A model generated the notes under the pieces. That model had not been told where the DNA came from. It did no database searches and worked only from the letters and a program-made list of their open reading frames with translations. Shown piece by piece: positions 36,374-49,053 of a stretch of DNA of 64,000 nucleotides (position 1 is the first letter of the stretch; every line of letters starts with the position of its first letter). This DNA is from Malachius bipustulatus. Its lineage: Eukaryota > Arthropoda > Insecta > Coleoptera > Melyridae. The translations under genes were made by a program, and so were the position numbers. The DNA lies in NCBI GenBank assembly GCA_910589415.1, contig OU342637.1, positions 32,208,162 through 32,272,161 on the forward strand. Direction: 5' to 3'.

Positions 36374-37657
36374 CAGTGGTGGCTCATGGATTGCAATATT
36401 GCAAAGTAAAAAAAGTTACAAATACAGTCTGCTCGATTTTTTTTTGCTAAAGTCCGGTCAGCTCAAAAATTCGATTTCCCAAAAGCTCCACTTTTTTGCT
36501 TTTCTTTTTTAATTGCAATGTCAGGTGAGGCAGTCAGGTCAGCTTGAAAAATCGATTTTTGCAAAATCCGCTCGTTCGAAAAATCGATTTTTGCAAAATC
36601 CGCTTGTTCGAAAATAGGTACGATTTTTGCTCAAAAGATAAAGTACACTGAGCTCGATTTTTTTCGAAAATCCGGTTAGATCTAAAATTTGATTTTTTCA
36701 AAATCCGGTCAGCTTGATTTAGTTTTTTAATTTGCAACAAGTCCGGTCAGCTCAAAAATGCTATTTTTTACCAAAATCCGGTCAGCTCAAAAATTAGATT
36801 TTCCCAAAACTCCGGTCAGCTCCACTTTTTTCGCTTTTTGTTTAATTTTACAATGTCAGAGATGAAGCAAAGTCCGGTCAGCTCGAAAATGAGCTTTTTG
36901 CCGAAATTCAGTCAGTTCAAAAATTCGATTTTCCCAAAACTCCGGTGAACTGCTCTTTTTTTATTTTTATCCAACAAAAATACGGTTCAGCTCGTTTTTT
37001 TTTTGCAAAGTCTGGTCAGATTTTTCAAGCTCTAACCGGACTTTGTCAAATCAGACCTTGCAAAAAATTCAATTAACCAGATTTTGCAAAAATAAACATC
37101 AAGCTGACTGTAATTCTGCAAAAATTGAATTTTCTGGTCTTTAAAAAAAATCGAGCTCACAGGAATTTGCAAAAAAAATCGAGCTGACCGGATTTTGTAA
37201 AGATCAAAATTTGACCTTGCAAAAATCCAACTAACCAGATTTTGTAAAAAAAAAACATCGAGCTGACCGTACTTTTGCAAAATTCGAATTTACCAGTCTT
37301 TTAAAAAAATCGAGCTCACCGGAATTTGCAAAAAAAATCGAGCTGACCGGATTTTGTAAAGATCAAAATTTGACCTTGCAAAAATCCAACTAACCAGATT
37401 TTGCAAAAAAAAAACATCGAGCTGACCGTACTTTTGCAAAATTCGAATTTACCAGTCTTTTAAAAAAATCGAGCTCACCGGAATTTGCAAAAAACAAAAT
37501 CGAGATGACCGAACCTTGCAAAAAAAATTGCGCTTCACGCTGTCAAACCTGAGTACAAAACTATTAAAAAGAATAAAAAAAATTTCCACTTTAATTTGAA
37601 AATACGTCACTGTTAGTGGCACTTCACTCACTTCCCTCCCCTGAAAAGCCGCCACTG
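36374..37657. mobile_element. Non-autonomous hAT-like element with internal tandem repeats
   Basis: The left end is CAGTGGTGGCTCATGGATTG. The right end, read inward on the minus strand, is CAGTGGCGGCTTTTCAGG. These form an imperfect terminal inverted repeat of the CAGTGGCGG type seen in hAT transposons. The interior has no transposase. It consists of repeats with the core CCGGTCAGCTCGATTTTT, plus on the right half the reverse orientation (AAAAATCGAGCTGACCGGAT). A block of about 184 bp near 37137-37320 is duplicated at 37321-37500. No clean 8-bp target duplication is visible (TACTTAAC versus CTTTTAAT). Confidence 0.6.
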
Positions 37658-37972
37658 CTTTTAATTTGAATAAAAACGCGAGCAAACTAGACTCTCATAA
37701 TATAAGAACCGATTTTTACATGTTACAGTTATTATCATTTATTTTACAAGGGTGTCATTAAGATAAGTAACTGTCATGAACTTGTCAACAAAAGGGACAG
37801 CTGTGCACATAAAATGATCCCACAGGCAGCTTTAATTTTTTTTTTTTTAATCATTTCATCACTCTCTTCTACTTATCAACCGCCCAGGAAACGCTGCTCA
37901 GAAATGCAACATAATGAGGAGTCCATCCTGCTGAAATCATTTTTTTTTTCATGTACCGTAGCTAGTAGTAAA

Positions 37973-38092
37973 TACAGAGTGTCCCATATAAGAGTGGAAT
38001 ATCAATGTCATATTATGTTGTTACATTTTTGCTTTGTTTGAAGAAGACTAAAATTTAAACCACGTCACTTTTAAATGGGACACTCATCTGTA
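37973..38092. mobile_element. Short inverted-repeat element (MITE-like)
   Basis: It starts TACAGAGTGTCCCAT and ends with the complement of TACAGATGAGTGTCCCAT, giving terminal repeats that differ by a 3-base insertion across 120 bp. A second related end (complement of TATACCGGGTGTCCCAGG) lies near 38158-38175, so the true right boundary could be there. It belongs to the dispersed TACAGGGTG class. Confidence 0.5.
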
Positions 38093-38179
38093 TAGTCCAA
38101 AATATTTTGGCATTTTTTGTATCTGAATTTAAGAAAACATCGTTTGGCCCACATAGACCTGGGACACCCGGTATAATAA

Positions 38180-39940
38180 TATAAAACGTCCATTATTAGG
38201 TACGTCGTCATATAATCTGATTACATAACGCAATCGCAAAATCTGCACATCTCGACGAGATTTCCGACACTACCCGGCCATCATCGTCGTCATCATCGTC
38301 ATTATCATCATCTAATGAACGCTTAGAACGTCTCCGAGGACCACGCACCGGCTGCATAAGGCGGGCCGGTCCGCCAAATATGGACCTCTACTTGCGTTAC
38401 GAGTATCGTTGGCTACCGGGCTTTGTGCAAAAAGCCGGGGCGGCACGTGCTATTGTTTCAGGTCACATAAAGAGACACCCGTCGGCCGCAACCACCGGCT
38501 CGTCGCCAGGAATGTCCCGAAGTTCGTTTTTATGGGGCCAAGATTCCGCGAAACCGATGCGCGGTCGATGTGTGGGATTTCGATTTCGGTACGCGAGTCG
38601 TGGTCGGAATAAAATTTTCCGAGACGAGCGGGATTTTTTTTTTCTTGAAGGGGGGCGGGGGGACGGTGATGATCGATTATTGTAGCCTGTACAAGTAAAA
38701 TATTGCGCTTCACTAAATTGGCGCATAATCAATTTTTCCGCTAATTAGTTCATGTTCTTGTCCCGGAAACAAGTGAGACGCCCAACTTGTAATTTTTAAT
38801 TTTTTTTTGTATTTTTATTTTCCAATCAATCGTGTCCTTTCACAACCCTTCCTGTTGCGTATAGATCACTGTCACAGCATACATTTGATGTCCGTTGGGT
38901 TGTATAATCGCAACAGCTGTACCTTGACCAGGAGCATGCAAAAAAAGGGCAAAGAGAGAAAGGATGCGTGGAAGAATCCTGCAGCCTAGCAGTGGCGCGG
39001 GACATTCGGAATCGAGACGTTCCGCAACGAGAGTGTCTAGAAGCGGCTTTTCGCATTTTTAATAATCTGCAATCTTAACATATCGCAGTGAACCTTAAAA
39101 GCCATTAAACGATAGTTAATTCATGCTCTGTGGTGCATAACGCACATTTGAATTTTTTTCTCGATTCATTGATCTTTTTTGTTCAATTTCGGCAATAAAG
39201 ACAATTAGAAAAAAATATATTTCGCCGATTACAGCGCCATCTATCATGAATAAAAAAATTGTTGCGGGCAAATCTTCCGCATTTTGGTCTTAAAACCTGA
39301 ATGTGCAAAAAAGGATTCCTAAATAAAATGTAAAATTTTATTTCTCACTCTCCCCCTCCCTTTGCATGAGGGGGTGAGGGGAGCAGTTTCCTACGTATTT
39401 TCAATCGTAAAATCCGAAACTGCAATAAAAAATTGGGCCATGATATAAGATTTCAAAGTTGCCCCCTTCAAACCTAGAGGGTCGAGATGGTAGGGCCGAG
39501 TTTGGTATTATCGGATTTTTTTACATATTTCAATGTCTACAAATAAAATGAGCATCCTGTATATACCATTAAGTTAAGAAAAACCATTTTGCTGATAAAC
39601 TTTTTGAAAAAAATCTTTTCTACCAAAAAAGTTCACGAAAATCACTTTTTTGCAAGACAAAAAAAAAACTAACAGCCTCTTTAATCAAAAAAAAACTCAT
39701 GGTAAGAGTTACGCTCATTAAAATATAGACACTTTCCGCAAAAAAAATTACGACTACCTACAAAAAAAATCAAAAATACTAATTTTCTTCATTAAAACCC
39801 ACAATAACCGTAAAAATCGTCAATAATAATCCATACGGTAGATTTACCTAAACCGACTTGAGAAACCGCACCGACCGACCATAAAATACCAACAACTCCA
39901 CAACCGATTACCGCCTATCCGACCATCGCACACTACTCCT
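38180..39940. other. Gene-free interval
   Basis: The block 38330-38650 is GC-rich and open in several frames on both strands with no family motif. A small hairpin-prone CCCCCTC/GAGGGGG pair lies near 39350-39380. Confidence 0.3.
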
Positions 39941-39949
39941 TCCACGCGC

Positions 39950-40074
39950 TCGACGTCGTATCTCCAGCTCCACTACCTACTCTCCCGTACCATTCTCTTC
40001 CTCTCTTGCACCCAGCAGTTCACAACCGGCGGCCGTGCCAATCAAACAGTGACAGTGTCCTCCGTTCGCACCTG
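39950..40074 (+). other. Candidate untranslated first exon
   Basis: A pyrimidine- and C-rich stretch, unlike the AT-rich flanks, ends in CACCTG followed directly by the consensus donor GTAAGT (40075-40080). There is no ATG-initiated frame of note, so it would be a 5' untranslated exon. The start is not defined by a TATA box, and the partner exon is unknown. Confidence 0.35.
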
Positions 40075-40084
40075 GTAAGTCTCA

Positions 40085-43000
40085 ACCCTTTAATAACACC
40101 CCAATTACTACCCTAGTGCGGGAAATCGAGGGAATCGATAGGGGACGATCGAAAACAACTGGTGGGCGACAGACGCGGTCTTTTCGAGAAGCGCCGGAAA
40201 GGCGGGCGCAACACCTGTAGATTGAGGAGGGTGTCAGGGGATGAAGGAGAGCTCGGGGGTGAACGGGGTTAGGTCGGACGGGTCGGGGAGGGTGAAAATT
40301 GTTATTTGAGTCGGTTATTTTGATTATGTAAATGGTAACTAGGGCAAACGATTATTTTGAGCGGTTTAGTTCATATTTTTGTATATAGAAAGTAATTTTT
40401 AGTTTTTGTGACATTTGCGATTTATTTAAAAAATTGATAGAGCGCCGGCGCCAGCGTTAATGTTACCGCTAGCCCCACAGAACTGCTTGTCTTGTAAAAC
40501 ATTTTTTTAAAGATTTAAACAATTTAAATAATATACAGGGTGATTAAAATTATTATTATCTAAGATACAGCCTACCTAGTTAAATTAATAATTATTGTTA
40601 TAATAGGGAAGAAAATTAATAATAATTGTGTCAATTTATTTATGTCAAAATTTTCATTTTTATTTTTTGCTAATAAATTTTTTTACGCCGGCATCGCTAT
40701 AGTTTTTCCAGCTTCGATATATTTTTATGCACGCTTTTTTTATTATAAAATATAAATTGACCTTTATTAAATTGCAAGAGGGGGGCGGTGTATTTTTTTT
40801 TTTTTATTTTTTTACAATAATAAAATCAAGAAATTTTATTGTTCGCACTCTTTGGGGTCTTTTTTAGTTTTATTTTTTATTTAATTCTTTTATTATTTTG
40901 TTCGCTCAAAAATGAGCCGAAACTTAGTGAAAAAATTGTGCCCGGAAATTATGATAAAAATGGCGGAAGGTTCTGCTCGAAATATTAATTTTCCTCTTTA
41001 CAAAATTGAAAAATATCTGAAAAATATCTTAGCTACAGGGCCTTAAAAAATTCTATAATATTTTTTGTATAAATTATTTTATATTAACTCATTTTTATAA
41101 AATTAAAAAAATAACATTTTTAAAATTTTTTTTATATTTTTTTAATTTTTGAATTTTTTGTTTCAAAGTTAAAGGTCCGGCCTAAACTGTTTATGACTTT
41201 TAGTTAATCGCCCATCATTTTTTTCTTATTAAAAACAGGTAGTTTGGGACTTTCAACTTTGAAAAATTTACATCAAATTTTAAACAACAACAATACAAAA
41301 CAATAATCGTTAAACTAGCAATAAAGTTATTAAAATTTTTTAAGGTCCTGAAATTAGGGTATTTTTGAGTTTTCGAAAAAAAAAATGATAGGAACTTGTA
41401 GCATTAATTTATCGAGTAGAATCACCCCCCTCCCTTTTGCTCATCATTTCAGGACATTTTAGTATTTTCATGTTACGTAATGACGTCATAGAGCAAAAAA
41501 TCAGTGACGAAATTGGGGGAAATATCAAAAATGGCATTTATTAATGAAATAAAATTGATTTTTTCGAGTAATTAAAGAAATCAAACGAATTATTTATTAA
41601 TTTTCTTCCAAACTTTATGGCAACTCTGATAGTAAGTACAATATAAAAAAATTACATTATAAAATATCATAAAAATATCAAAAAAAGGTAAAAAATATAA
41701 ATACAACAAAAAATATTTATAAATGTTTATATAATAAATAAATAATTATAAGTAATGAAAAAAAAGTAGGTATATGCAAATGTCATGTTTTGGTATGGTC
41801 GTCAAATGTTTTAACCAAAAATCGTTTTAACAATGTTTTAACAATAAAAAAAATTGACATCATAGCTACTTTCCAAAAAAGTCTGAAATTCTTTTGATAC
41901 AAACGAGTACCTTTTTAAAAACTCTACCTTGAAACAAGTACCTTGACGGTGTTTTGTTTCGGGATTTTTTATCAATTTTTCCTGTTTCCCAAAATTTTAA
42001 AAATACAAAAATTGCTGTTTTTATTTATTTTTTATATTGAAGAAATTGTTTAAATGGATGGGAAAAATAATTCGAAAGAGTTGATGTTGTTTTTTTACCG
42101 CAGAACTGTTGCAGACAAATAAAGGTTAAAAAATATAAACGTTTTTGAAAAAAAAAGCTCGCACTCTTCAACTTCCAATTTTTATTTGGCATCTTTTAAG
42201 CCTCAATTTGAATTTTTACCCTCACCATTGTGGTAATTTTTTTTTTTAAATAGAACTCCCTATATATTTTTGTATTTTCACATTTCTTTAGAAAATACAG
42301 TTAGAATGAATTTTACAGTTGCAGTTTATGAGTTATAAGCAAATGAAAATCGCAATTTTTTATTTTGAAAACTATGTACTGTGGAAACGGCTCAAGATAT
42401 CTGAAATTTTTTAAATTTTAATACAGGGTGATATAAATTATCAGATTTTCAATCACCCCGTATTAAAATTTTATTTACATCATAGGAAAGTACATAAAAA
42501 GTTAAAATAGGAACATGCAAGCCATTTTCCGATATCTTGAGTCGTTTCCGCAGTCGCTTTCAAAATGAAAAATTGCAATTTTCATTTGTTTATAACTCTC
42601 AAACTACTCGATTTAAACTGCAACTGTAAAAACCGTTTTTACTTGATTTTCTCGGGAAATATGAAAATACAAAAATAGTCATAAATGGTGGAAAAATGGT
42701 TTTTCAAAAACTTTTTTTTGTCTGAATAGTGAATTTTATTCCATAAGTACGTTTCACACTGTATAAAAATGCATACTTTTTATCGACACTGTTGCAAATT
42801 TACTAATTTTTTTTTTAATTTTCAATTTCAATACGTTGGAGAGTAGAAATCAAAATTTTCTCGAAAAATGGTTTTTCACATTGTTGTATGTTTCCAGCAA
42901 AGTATCTTAAAATTTTGGCAATAATAACACCAAAAAATGACAACAATATCTAGACGTTTCTATTTTTTTTTTGTAATTATTTCAAATGGGTACAAAAAAA

Positions 43001-43780
43001 TTAATCGTAAAAATAATAATTATTATTATAATAAGAGAGTTGTCTAGTACCTTTGAAAATAGACACGAACGATCATTCAATTTTATATTAAGTACACGAG
43101 TAGAGTTATATACTATACTTTCTTTACGACTACTTACAGTTTTCTCGCATAAAATATAAAACCTGTTTATGTATTGCAAAAAAATTAACGATTTATTTCA
43201 TTTTAAGTTATATTACAAAAAAATTGAAATAAAAATGATAAATTAATATCATTAACTTTACCTAGATAAAACAAAACAATTGCTACAAATGTCTTTATTT
43301 ACAATAATAACTATAAATTACAATAATTGCATAAGTCATTAATGAAAACAGGAAATAAAAATCAAAATTGAGTATATAAATTTTCTGTTTCGACTTGTTT
43401 TGGTCTCATCACCACTAACACTAGCGCTAGCACGCAGAACCAGAACCAGATTATTATAATCAGACTGGCTATTATAGTAACTTTTACGCGCTATTATTTT
43501 AATAATACATTTTTCTTCTATCTATACTATAACCTATTATTATAAGTCGTTTTCCTCCCAGGTGTTTTTATTTTGTATTTTTTCTTGAAAAAAAAATAGT
43601 CAACTTTTCTAATAAGTAATTCAATTAACCTCCAAGAACTTTGACTCATAATAATAATAATAATTACTACAAAACACAGATTGATAAGAAACAACAACAA
43701 TAATCCAGACACGAAAACGACTTGACCCAAATCCCAGCCTCGCCGTCCGTTTCTCTCTATCACGCACGCAGCCACTCACA
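40085..43780. other. AT-rich gene-free interval, possible intron
   Basis: Homopolymer-rich sequence with no supported exon. If the candidate exons at 40.0 and 43.8 kb belong together, this is the intron between them. TACAGGGTGATTAAAATTA at about 40537 is a dispersed repeat end. Confidence 0.35.
42310..42640. repeat. Inverted repeat containing the TACAGGGTGAT motif
   Basis: The left arm (about 42310-42430) reads TTTTACAGTTGCAGTTTA, then AAATGAAAATCGCAATTTTT, then CTCAAGATATC, then a TTTTAATACAGGGTGAT phrase. The right arm (about 42455-42632) contains the complements of these phrases in reverse order, with extra sequence inserted. The small loop lies near 42440. Confidence 0.6.
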
Positions 43781-43797
43781 CATATGATTCATTCCAG

Positions 43798-44067
43798 GTC
43801 CATCGACCTCGGCCACCTGCTAGACTATCTCCCTCTGCCACCCCCCCGGGTGGTCGGTTCCGGCATCCGCCCCCGCAGTCACCCGAGGGGGGTCGCAAGG
43901 AAGGGCCCTGCGCGAGGGCGCGTTCGGGGGCGCAACGCGGGCCAAATTAGAGGGTGATAAGCGAACAGGTGCGAGGATGCGAGGCAAGTCGGTCAACTGG
44001 AGACCGAGATCGTTTGAGAGAAACCGAGAGAAACGGAGACAGAGAGAGAGATGGAGACGGATGATAG
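43798..44067 (+). other. GC-rich island, candidate exon with flanking splice sites
   Basis: This is the most GC-rich part of the window. A possible acceptor (CATTCCAG) precedes 43798, and a strong donor GTGAGT is at 44068-44073 after GATGATAG. Open frames exist in several registers: 43784-43957 begins MIHSRSIDLGHLLDYLPLP and ends at TGA, while another frame runs into the donor and includes ATG 43977 (MRGKSVNWRPRSFERN). High GC lowers the stop-codon rate on both strands, so coding is unproven. It could equally be a CpG island or an untranslated exon of a plus-strand gene with a very long downstream intron. Confidence 0.35.
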
Positions 44068-45929
44068 GTGAGTTGTGTTGTTGTTGTTGGGTGTTTGGTT
44101 GTTTGGTCATGGGGGCGGTTGGTTTGTGTAATTTTGTGTGTGTGTGTGTGGATGGATGGTAATTTGGTGTTTATTGGTTGAGGGGGCGAGGTATGGATGG
44201 TTGATTTTTGTAATTAAGTGGGTGGGAATTTAAATAATTGGGAAATTGTTAAAAATGTGGTCATAGTCGTGAAATTATTATTATTTTATGGTAATTTTAG
44301 GATTTAATTAAAAAAAATTGTCTTTAATATTGAGAAAAAATAATTGAAAGGATTTTTGTAAATAATTAATTTCAAAAAATTTATTATTATTTTTTTAATT
44401 TCTTAATATTTTGATTATCATTTAATCGTTTAAAAAAATGTAGCAGAATTTTTTAATCAAAATTACAAAAAAAATTAGGTTCTTAGGAAAAAATTAGTTT
44501 AATTAAAAATTAATTATTTTATAGAGTTTTAATGGTTTATAGGAACGTGTTAAAGGTGCCAAAAACTTTTTTTTTATTGCAAAGAAATAGGAATTCATTG
44601 AATTATTTTTTCAAGCGCCCAAATTTTGACACTTTTATCTTCAGAAATGATTTTTTAATCGCTAATAATTATACGTTCATCTATTTGTAAAAAAAACAGG
44701 CTTTTTATTAGTAATTAATAATATTTTTTAATTAATTTAATAATTATTTTAATCAATTTTGAAATAAATATATTTTTCTAGTTAAATTTGTAACTTTCGA
44801 ATTTCTTGGTCGAGCATTTTTTTTTTATTCTTCAGCCCTCAACATTAACACTGTTTTTTTTTTTAATAATTAGGTTAATATTGTTTTACAAAAAAAATCT
44901 ATATGCAAATGTTGCACCAAAATTTGCTAGTAAAAAATATTTTTTTTATTATAATTTCAATAAATTTTCAATGTTCAATTTTTTGCACATTCTTTCTATT
45001 TAAATAATTCAAATCTTACACATTTTAAATATTTTTCAATAAATTTTGCACAGGAAAAATGTAACAACAGAACTTGTATTTTTTTTGAGTTTACTAATAG
45101 TTCAAAAAACATATATGTTTAATAGAAATTTTATTCAAAATAAGTAGGTAAACATTAAAAAAGAATTATCTTGTTTCTGGTTAAAGCTCGTAGAATATTT
45201 GATAACGCGTTCCGGAGACTTGAACATCGATGTTTCATCCTTTTTATTGACTCATCAACACTAGCACATTATAACCTTATACCTCACAAGTATAATAAAT
45301 ACAAAAGACCTGGGAGAGAGTAATTTTCTACGGATCTCTTCTATCTATGAGCTTCAACCAGAAACTTTTTCTTTAATTATATACAGAAATTTAGGAAAAA
45401 ATTTACAATTGATTTTTTGCAACAATTTAATCGTTTAATTAATTTTCCGAAAAAAAAATGCTGAGTTAAAATTTTGTTTCTTATATTCTATTTTAATTCT
45501 TTCTTTTAATTTAAATTAAAAATTATTAAACCCTCCTTAAAATTTATCAAAGAATCTCCACATGAAATTGCTGTACTGATTAATGAAACACCCTGTATAT
45601 TCTAATTTTATTTTTATGCCCTTACTTTATTATTATTATTACTATTACACATTATTCATTAGTTTTCCAGCAAAAAAAAATGCTTTTGACTAAGGTTCTA
45701 GAGAAAAATTTAATTTTTTAATTTCACAGTTTTCAAAATAATTTTTTTTACAATTTGAACATTTCCTATTTTCTTGCAAATCCTGTTAACACTTGCAAGT
45801 TTATTCAAGGAATCCTACCATATTTTTACAAAAAAAAGTTTTTATATTCCCTTACAAGGATACCATAATCAAAATATTGAGAAAAAAAATCTAAAAAATC
45901 TCTAGAATCATTTTAAAAATTAAATTTGG

Positions 45930-46380
45930 ATCAAACAACTCAAATTTGAATAAATAACTTCAAATTGAACCAATCAACTTTTAATAATTGAATCAAAAAG
46001 GTAAAAATTTTGACTAAACAAATTCAAATTGGATCTAATAACTTCAAATGTGAACCAAACAACTTCATACTGAGACCATACAACTCCAATTTGAACCAAA
46101 CAACTTCAAATTGGACCAAACAAACTTCAAATTGAACCAAACAACTTTCAAATAAAAATTAAATTTAACAATTTCAAAATTAGATTGCAAATAATGTTGT
46201 CACAAAATAAATTTTATCAATTTGAATTGTTAAATTTAGATTTGAATTGTTTATTATTATTACCAAATTGAAATTGATCAGTCTCATTTTGAAAATGTTT
46301 CAATTTGAAATAGTTTTGTCCAAATTTGAACTTGTTTGTTCTCAGTTTGAAATTGTTTAGTCTCAATTTAATATCACAGG
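45930..46380. repeat. Short-unit array with opposed halves
   Basis: The left part (about 45930-46150) repeats AACTTCAAATTGAACCAAAC with variants at roughly 24-bp spacing. The right part (about 46215-46380) carries the complementary phrases TCAATTTGAAATTGTTT and CAAATTTGAACTTGTTT. It is a small analogue of the large opposed arrays at 23-28 kb. Confidence 0.55.
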
Positions 46381-46394
46381 CTCTCCAATTCTTT

Positions 46395-46750
46395 GAATTT
46401 TTTAAATTTTATTGACACTTCAAATTTCATATAACATTATATCTGAGTTACCAAAAAAATCAACCAGAGATAAATAATTATTTTTATATTTTTTTGTAAT
46501 TTTCCTCGCCCTATGTTTCAAAATTAATTTCATAAATTTGAAATTGTTAAATTCAAATTTGAATTGTTTGTTCTTAATTTGAAATTGTCTACCACAACTT
46601 GTTGATAAAACATGTTTTAACACAAATTTTACATTTTAATCACTTCTTTGAAACGAAAAAAAAAGTGAATTAATTTTATTGACACTTCAAATTTCATTTA
46701 TTCCGAATAACAAAAAAAATCAACCATAGACAGATAATTAAATTGAATTG
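46395..46750. repeat. Direct duplication, about 270 bp apart
   Basis: ATTGACACTTCAAATTTCAT near 46410, followed by AAAAAAATCAACCAGAGA near 46453, recurs near 46677 and 46714 with minor changes. Confidence 0.6.
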
Positions 46751-47469
46751 TCATTAATTAAAACAGCCTAATTTACATTATTATGGCGACATTTAATTTT
46801 TTCTTTAATTAACAAATTAACTTTTAATACAACATTTCATTACAACTTTATTATAACTAATAATAATAATAAATAATAAAATAAAAATTTAAATAAAAAA
46901 AATAATAAAAATAAAAAATAAAGATAAAAAAAAAGTTTTCTCCTCCAGTGGTAAAGCCGCAGTAAAGAAAAACCATAGTAGCATCCCGGTTACACGGCTA
47001 CCAAATAATAACACATAATCGTTATTCGTTTCGCCTCAAACTGGCAATCTTGGACGTTTAGCATGCACATCGTATACAGTGTGTTCCCTCGATCGCAACC
47101 GTAATTGACCTCATTAATAATAATATATGTAATGTCGGAGGGAAGGAAAAGTGGGGCCCGTGGTGGCTGTTATCATCGATTAGAGACGCTATAATGGAGA
47201 TTATAGATTAAGAGATTGCATCCATTTATTTTATAATATATCCTTGTACTAGTATATGTGCTCATATGCATATTATGTATTATACAGGGTGGAGTTTCAC
47301 TTAGACCTCTTTATATTATAATAATTATTATTATTAATTTGTTTATAATAATTGATAATAAACCTGATGGGTTCTATTTTTTGTCAAAATATGTATTTAG
47401 ATTCGAACCAAGATTATAATTATTCAAAAAGATTGTAATATTTTTTGCAGGACTTATAAGAAACCGCGA

Positions 47470-47520
47470 AAAATTCGGTTATAACGAGACGTGCTCGGTT
47501 ATAACGAATTTCTATTGGGA
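47470..47520. mobile_element. Possible pogo/Tigger-like terminal fragment
   Basis: TTCGGTTATAACGAGACG followed by CTCGGTTATAACGAATTTC resembles the CTCGNTATAACGA phrases at the ends of pogo/Tigger-type elements. No transposase or partner end was seen. Confidence 0.3.
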
Positions 47521-49053
47521 GGTGAAATGGGTTGCAATTAATTCAATTAATTCAAGTATTTTGTATTTTTCAAGTATTTTTCTTCACTTTTTTTATGTTT
47601 TCAGACTTGATATTTGAAAAAAAAAATTATTCAATCAAATCAATCAAGAAAAATTCACTCAAAAAAGATTTATTCTCATTGTTTGAAAGTAATAGAATTG
47701 AATAAAGTGGAGTTTTTATTAAATTTATTCATTTATATGTATATATTTTTTAATTTGGAAAAAAAGTAGTATAAAGTGTAGCTAATGAGCTAGTTTTTTA
47801 TAATAAAAAATGTCTAAATAAATAGTGTTCAAGTTAAGAAGAAAAATAATAAGTGAAAAGTAAGCTGAGGGGAGGTTAAAAAATAGAAATATGTAACGCG
47901 TATCTAAAAACGTGGTAATTTTATGAAAATTTGAAAAAAAGTAAAAAATTGGGCATCAAAAATAAAATCATGATGGGAGAGAATGATAAGACAGAAAAAT
48001 TTTTTATTATAAAATTAAGAAAACATGAGAAAATGGCCCCCAAAATCCAAAAAGTTCAATATTTTTGTTATCGCAAGAAATAATTTTTTAAGATTTTTAT
48101 TATTAATTATTAATGACGTAACAATCCCACTTCTGAGATTTATTACTACTCAATATTTCTCTAGTAGGTATAGTGTCCATACAATTATTATTATGAATCA
48201 TCAGAAATATTCAGGGTGTTCCAGATATGTATTATTATTACTATATGATGAAAACTAATTTATTTATAACACTAATTTTTATATCAATTATTATTAATCA
48301 ATCTCACTTCTGATAAATTACTCTCCTAGAAGTTTCCCCAACTATCAAATTTAACATTAAAGCCGCGTTAAAACTGTACAAAAAATTTCTCAAATTACAA
48401 TGCGTACTTTAGCGCATGCATCCAAGGCAATGTGAACAACGTCTTATTATAAAAGCAACAAGCTGCCATTACCGAAGGTAATAGCTGGCGGTACACGCAC
48501 ACAATATCCAGTCCCGATAATAATATTGAACACCGGTAGCGGCCTAATTATAAGTTACAAGAGCAATGAAATGCTGAAAGGCTGTTTGTTTCAGGACGTG
48601 GGCGACGACCGGACACCCATTGCTGGATAATGGGATAGGAGGTCTCGGATGGCTGTCGTAAGCCTGTGTTGTATTTTTTTTTTAATAATTAGATAAAATT
48701 TAATTACAAGAGAAATAAGAAAATATGAAGAAAGAAAAAAATGAACGCTTATTTTACAAAAATGTAGATAATAGTAAATTTTCTTATTCTCTATTATTAT
48801 TATTATTTTATAGTTTATAATTATTTAAATAATCAACAGCACTGCCAATTATTATTATTATTATTTCATTATTATTGATTTGTTTTAATTAATTTTTTGA
48901 CTATGATAATAAGATTTTTTATGATTAGGGGATGATATGAATAAGACGATTTTTTTTTGAGAAATAATATTTCCCAGTGCCATAATGTTTACTCATCAGC
49001 GGGTCACGTGCAAAAACCGTTTAAATTGTTATAGCTTTAATTAATTAGACTAT

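Larger units (their letters stand above)
44080..49050. other. AT-rich gene desert
   Basis: Very AT-rich, homopolymer-dense sequence without a supported exon. TATACAGGGTGGAG at about 47281 and CACCCTGTATATT at about 45589 are dispersed repeat ends. Confidence 0.4.

Noticed and set aside
36366..37665. 8-bp target-site duplication for the hAT-like element
   Set aside because: The flanks TACTTAAC and CTTTTAAT do not match, so the insertion borders or the hAT assignment are not confirmed.
43820..44110. 96-codon minus-strand open frame
   Set aside because: It overlaps the GC-rich island where stops are rare in all frames, and its composition is arginine/proline-rich as expected from GC-rich antisense sequence.
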